Positions 61,101-64,000 of a DNA stretch of 64,000 bases are shown here, piece after piece. The DNA is taken from positions 124,001-188,000 of the forward strand of contig JBJLGX010000020.1 in assembly GCA_045564655.1 (NCBI GenBank), read 5' to 3'. The notes under the pieces are model-generated. The model did no database searches and had not been told where the DNA came from. It worked only from the letters and a program-made list of their open reading frames with translations. A program made the translations under genes and the position numbers. The DNA comes from UBA826 sp045564655. GTDB taxonomy: Bacteria > Chloroflexota > Dehalococcoidia > Lucifugimonadales > UBA826. Every line of letters starts with the position of its first letter. Within the stretch, counting starts at the first letter, position 1.

Positions 61101-61847
61101 ATGGGAATTATTAAAATTGATGAGAAGATAATCTATAAGGGTTCTCTCTATAAATATTTAGATGATTCAGCATCTAAATATAGACATATACAATATCTAA
61201 CTCCTGATTCTATAAAAGCTACCTCAGTAATAGAATTACCCGGACTACTTAATATGGAATTATCTGATATGACTTCAGATATAAAGAATTCTTCTACAGG
61301 GCTTGTTTTTTTTGTAAAAGAAAATTCAATTGATATTTTGATTCCAGCATTTTCTGTTATAGAAGATTTTGTATCTGATTCGTACAGTAACTTTTACCTT
61401 AAAAGCATATTTGAAAAACCTCGTTTCATAGGAATAATACTTTTGAGATTGGGAAGATTCGCCTTGGCTGTTTTAAATAATGAGCAAATAATCGCATCTA
61501 AAACAGAGGGTAGATACGTGAAAAACAGGCATAAAGCTGGGGGCTCTTCTCAAAGAAGATTTGAACGTAGCCGAGAGCGTCTAGTTCGTGAACTTTATGA
61601 TAAATCATGTGAGGAAATGGAAAATGTATTTGGAGAGTATATTGATAGTATGGACCATATATTTTTAGGAGGGGAAAAACATACATTAAACGGATTTAAA
61701 AAACGTTGTTCTGTTATAAACAGGCACAATCATAAAATAATGAATAGAGTATTAGATATAGATATACCTAATAAAAAGACCTTAGATGTTGTATATAGAC
61801 AAGTTTACTCAAGTAAATTACTGACATACGAGATGATTCATAATTAA
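61101..61847 (+). CDS. VLRF1-like release factor (candidate ribosome-rescue hydrolase)
   Basis: A 248-residue protein that I match to the Vms1-like release factor 1 family (acVLRF1). Residues 137-156 read GRYVKNRHKAGGSSQRRFER. The stretch KAGGSSQRRF aligns with the GGxxQ-type loop of VLRF1, where Q151 would hydrolyse peptidyl-tRNA, as in eRF1's GGQ. The charged helix after it (RSRERLVRELYDKSCEEM) is also typical. Eukaryotic Vms1/ANKZF1 frees nascent chains from stalled 60S ribosomes. Most of the flanking sequence (1-130) is beta-rich and unassigned. The gene is isolated and convergent with an SDR. The assignment rests on my motif recall. Confidence 0.72.
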   Translation: MGIIKIDEKIIYKGSLYKYLDDSASKYRHIQYLTPDSIKATSVIELPGLLNMELSDMTSDIKNSSTGLVFFVKENSIDILIPAFSVIEDFVSDSYSNFYLKSIFEKPRFIGIILLRLGRFALAVLNNEQIIASKTEGRYVKNRHKAGGSSQRRFERSRERLVRELYDKSCEEMENVFGEYIDSMDHIFLGGEKHTLNGFKKRCSVINRHNHKIMNRVLDIDIPNKKTLDVVYRQVYSSKLLTYEMIHN

Positions 61848-62633
61848 TTATTGAGCTGTGTATCCTCCGTCTATCACTAATGAAGACCCTGTCATAAATG
61901 AAGATTCATCGGATGCTAAAAATAATGCTCCGTTAGCTATTTCTGATGCTTTTCCTATTCGGCCCATAGGATGCAATTCTTTTAGCCATTCATTTCGTTC
62001 TGTGTCACTTGTAAGAGCCTTGATTAAATTAGTTTCGATATATCCCGGGCATATGCAATTCACCCGAATTCCATTTTTAGCTTGGGCAATTCCTAAATTT
62101 TTAGTAAACTGGATTACTGCACCTTTTGATGGAGGATATGCATTAAACCCGGCTTGAACTTGATTTTTTAGTGCCCCGTCTTCCCAACCGTCAGGATATC
62201 CAATCATACCCATAATTGAGGCTATATTTATTATTGATCCTCCTCCCGAAGAATGAATTAATGGAGCTGAATAATAAGAAACTAGGTATGTCCCTTTTAA
62301 ATTAACTTCTACAACTCTGTCCCAGATTTTTTCAGGGTCAGATGTATTAACAGCTGCATGCCTTGGAGCTATCCCTGCACTGTTGACTACTATATGCAGT
62401 TCTCCATAATTAGATTCAATATAATTCATTGTTTCTTTTATTGAATCAGCTTCACTGACATCACATACTGTGTGCTGAACATTAGGCAATTTAGTTTTGG
62501 GTGAAGGGATTGTTATATCACAAGCTATTACTAAGGCTCCTTCTTCAATAAATCGATCGACACAAGCCTTTCCTATTCCAGAATTTGCTCCTGTTATTAA
62601 AGCTGTTTTTCCAGAAAGTCTGCCTGTAGCCAT
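61848..62633 (-). CDS. Short-chain dehydrogenase/reductase
   Basis: A 261-residue classical SDR. The TGxxxGxG motif is TGANSGIGKACV. The NNAG motif appears as NSAG. The catalytic residues are S in NIASIMG and Y-x3-K in YPPSKGAVIQF. IRVNCICPGYIETNL and FMTGSSLVIDGGYTAQ complete the fold. Acidic residue D39 (ACDITIP) after the second strand favours NAD. The substrate is unknown. The stop abuts the VLRF1-like gene stop with no spacer. Confidence 0.9.
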   Translation of the reverse strand: MATGRLSGKTALITGANSGIGKACVDRFIEEGALVIACDITIPSPKTKLPNVQHTVCDVSEADSIKETMNYIESNYGELHIVVNSAGIAPRHAAVNTSDPEKIWDRVVEVNLKGTYLVSYYSAPLIHSSGGGSIINIASIMGMIGYPDGWEDGALKNQVQAGFNAYPPSKGAVIQFTKNLGIAQAKNGIRVNCICPGYIETNLIKALTSDTERNEWLKELHPMGRIGKASEIANGALFLASDESSFMTGSSLVIDGGYTAQ

Positions 62634-62740
62634 TTTATTTACTCCTAAATTGTTATTGTAAGTCGCTCATAGTATCAGTATTTATATTTTAAATAAATGA
62701 TTGGTATATACTGTACCAAATAGCATGTACAGGAGGAATT

Positions 62741-63085
62741 ATGTCAGGATTTAATGCTCATGTTTTAGTTTGTGATGTCATTAGGGATGATGGTATTCAT
62801 TGTGGTAATAAGGGCGGAATAGAGGTGCGAAAAAAACTGCTTAAGACATTAACTGATAAAGGTCTTAATTCAAATATAAAAGTTACTAGTGTAGGGTGTA
62901 CAAGTCAGCATAGGTCTTGTGCTGATGATCAGTGCACTATGATAGTTTATAGTGCACATAAAGAAGGTACTTGGTATAAAGTCAGCCCTGATGATATTGA
63001 TCTATTTGTTGAAGAACATTTGATTAAAGGTAACAAAGTAAACCATTTAATTAATCAAGAGATTAAGGTTGACTTAAATTCTTAG
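62741..63085 (+). CDS. Thioredoxin-like [2Fe-2S] ferredoxin-type protein
   Basis: A 114-residue protein with a strong AGGAGG ribosome-binding site. Cysteines are at 11, 21, 53, 60 and 65. C11 and C21 (HCGNKGG) fit the first half of a thioredoxin-like [2Fe-2S] ferredoxin, and GTWYKVSPDDIDLFVEEHLIKG matches its C-terminus. The second cysteine pair is unusual: typical members have Cys-x3-Cys, while here C53 is followed after 6 residues by C60, with an additional C65. It could bind a cluster or another metal. A DUF1636-type metal-binding protein is the alternative. Confidence 0.72.
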   Translation: MSGFNAHVLVCDVIRDDGIHCGNKGGIEVRKKLLKTLTDKGLNSNIKVTSVGCTSQHRSCADDQCTMIVYSAHKEGTWYKVSPDDIDLFVEEHLIKGNKVNHLINQEIKVDLNS

Positions 63086-63549
63086 TCACTAATTTCTGCA
63101 ATCAACTCAATTTCTACAGGTATTCCTCCAGGTAATGCAGTAAGTCCAACTGCTGATCTAGCATGTCTGCCTGTGTCTCCAAATATCTCAACCATGAGGT
63201 CTGAACAACCGTTTGCAACAGCAGGATGATCTGAGAAATCAGGTGTCGAGTTAACCATAGATAAAAGTTTTACTATTTGAACAACTCTGTCTAAATCTCC
63301 AAGATATGTTTTTAGTCTAGCTACAATGTTTATTCCCGTTGCTCTAGCAGCCTCGTACCCTTCGTCAATTGACATGTTTTCACCAAGTCGTCCAATGTAG
63401 CTAGAACCGTCAGATTTAGCTGTTGGAGCTAACCCGGATAAATATATTAAGTTTCCTGTCCTTACGACTGGAACATAATTTGCAAGAGGTGTTGCAGGTT
63501 CAGGTAACACTATCCCTAATTCTTCAATACGTTTTTCAAAATTACTCAT
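63082..63549 (-). CDS. RidA-family protein
   Basis: A 155-residue YjgF/YER057c/UK114 member. GNLIYLSGLAPTAK and the C-terminus ARSAVGLTALPGGIPVEIELIAEI are diagnostic. An arginine is found near the usual catalytic position (HARSAVG), compatible with enamine/imine deaminase activity on 2-aminoacrylate. It is a variant with a longer, YjgH/YabJ-like N-terminus. AGGAG lies before the ATG. The 3' end overlaps the ferredoxin-like gene by four bases. Confidence 0.88.
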   Translation of the reverse strand: MSNFEKRIEELGIVLPEPATPLANYVPVVRTGNLIYLSGLAPTAKSDGSSYIGRLGENMSIDEGYEAARATGINIVARLKTYLGDLDRVVQIVKLLSMVNSTPDFSDHPAVANGCSDLMVEIFGDTGRHARSAVGLTALPGGIPVEIELIAEISD

Positions 63550-63622
63550 AATGTACTCCTAAAATATTGATTGGGTTGCGGTTCGTAATACTATCAGATT
63601 CTTTATTTTTTTACATTAAATC

Positions 63623-64000
63623 CTATTTAATAGACAAAATGGTTGCTGCATTATTTTCGATTATATTTTGTATTTCTAATTTGGAAAAATCTTTTTTATG
63701 CATTCTCGGCACTATTTCATTTAATATGTATCCGTATCCATGGCCACCATATTTTAATAATCTATGTTTTGTACATATGTCGTGAGAGACCACTATTTTT
63801 TCTCCAAACCCTTCATCGGTCATCGACTTTATTATATTCATTCGCATACTGTCATTGGGCATCTCAAAATCAGATAATTGATAAAAAGAGACTTCGGTAC
63901 CAAACAGATCCCACTCTAAAAAGCATCCTGATGATGCGATTTCTGTCAATTTTTTTATATCAAAAGTTATTCTATCTAGGTGACCAATAATTACTCTATG
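63623..64000 (-). CDS. Phosphotriesterase-family hydrolase, 3' part
   Basis: The frame is open through the right edge of the window, so only the C-terminal 125 residues are seen. It starts within VIIGHLDR. HLDR and SHDICTKHRLLKYGGHGYGYIL supply the metal-binding His and Asp of the amidohydrolase-fold phosphotriesterases (php/OPH-like). Homologues act as lactonases or phosphotriesterases. The TTG at 63947-63949 is an internal codon, not the start. The upstream part lies outside the window. Confidence 0.82.
   Translation of the reverse strand, partial: HRVIIGHLDRITFDIKKLTEIASSGCFLEWDLFGTEVSFYQLSDFEMPNDSMRMNIIKSMTDEGFGEKIVVSHDICTKHRLLKYGGHGYGYILNEIVPRMHKKDFSKLEIQNIIENNAATILSIK

Overview
The window is AT-rich, densely packed bacterial chromosome with almost only vertically inherited core genes. 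I see no insertion sequence, prophage, integrase-linked island, CRISPR array or rRNA operon. The gene content fits Chloroflexota, most likely a marine Dehalococcoidia/SAR202-type lineage. The clues are coenzyme F420 precursor synthesis (cofG, cofH), a two-subunit 2-oxoacid:acceptor oxidoreductase with fused gamma-alpha subunit, several catabolic-type enzymes (two FAH hydrolases, a haloacid dehalogenase, a phosphotriesterase, MaoC hydratases), RNase Y, and a large secreted protein ending in the GWNLISMP-type repeat. This placement is inferred from gene families, not from a marker-gene tree.

Layout. 1-10.2 kb: tail of an upstream gene, a small Tat-signal protein, two tandem tRNA-Ser genes, then a plus-strand run topA, xer recombinase, aroQ, Xaa-Pro peptidase, efp, xseA, xseB, followed by an opposing FAH gene and pyrG with its own promoter. 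10.2-17.3 kb: rho, flanked by look-alike hairpins, then a long regulatory intergenic, a 1,082-residue secreted surface protein, a membrane-anchored companion, and a metallo-beta-lactamase-fold gene that has lost its metal motif. 17.4-23.8 kb: ffh, rny, a PHP phosphoesterase, plsY and aspS. 23.8-30.6 kb: tig-clpP-clpX on the minus strand, ccdA, FAH, queF and a ccmA/ccmB-like ABC pair. 30.6-36.6 kb: korA/korB from a near-consensus promoter, a paired MaoC hydratase and a UvrD/PcrA helicase. 36.6-40.9 kb: speD, a putative HEXXH metalloprotease, a lipoprotein joining a collagen-like Gly-Gln-Pro tract to a beta-propeller, and tRNA-Gly. 41-48.6 kb: an SDR, then polA-cofG-cofH and a phosphohexomutase. 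48.6-53.7 kb: a SAM-cycle block (metK, ahcY, a PfkB kinase that may be adenosine kinase), rhodanese and a PPi-type phosphofructokinase. 53.7-64 kb: a haloacid dehalogenase, acyl-CoA ligase, galE, an FAD amine oxidase, a class III aminotransferase, a 47-residue zinc ribbon, a uronate dehydrogenase-like gene, rpiB, a VLRF1-like release factor, an SDR, a ferredoxin-like protein, RidA and the 3' part of a phosphotriesterase gene.

Genome style. Eight convergent gene pairs meet with 10 nt or less, or overlap, so they have no room for intrinsic terminators. The clear terminator-like hairpins sit around the surface-protein locus. Starts at TTG and GTG are common and are usually backed by a GGAGG-like site. 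Candidates for less-described biology are the VLRF1-like factor, the surface-protein locus, the collagen-like/propeller lipoprotein beside an HEXXH protein, the degenerate MBL protein, and the duplicated hairpins around rho. I found no convincing evidence of a wholly new multi-gene system.
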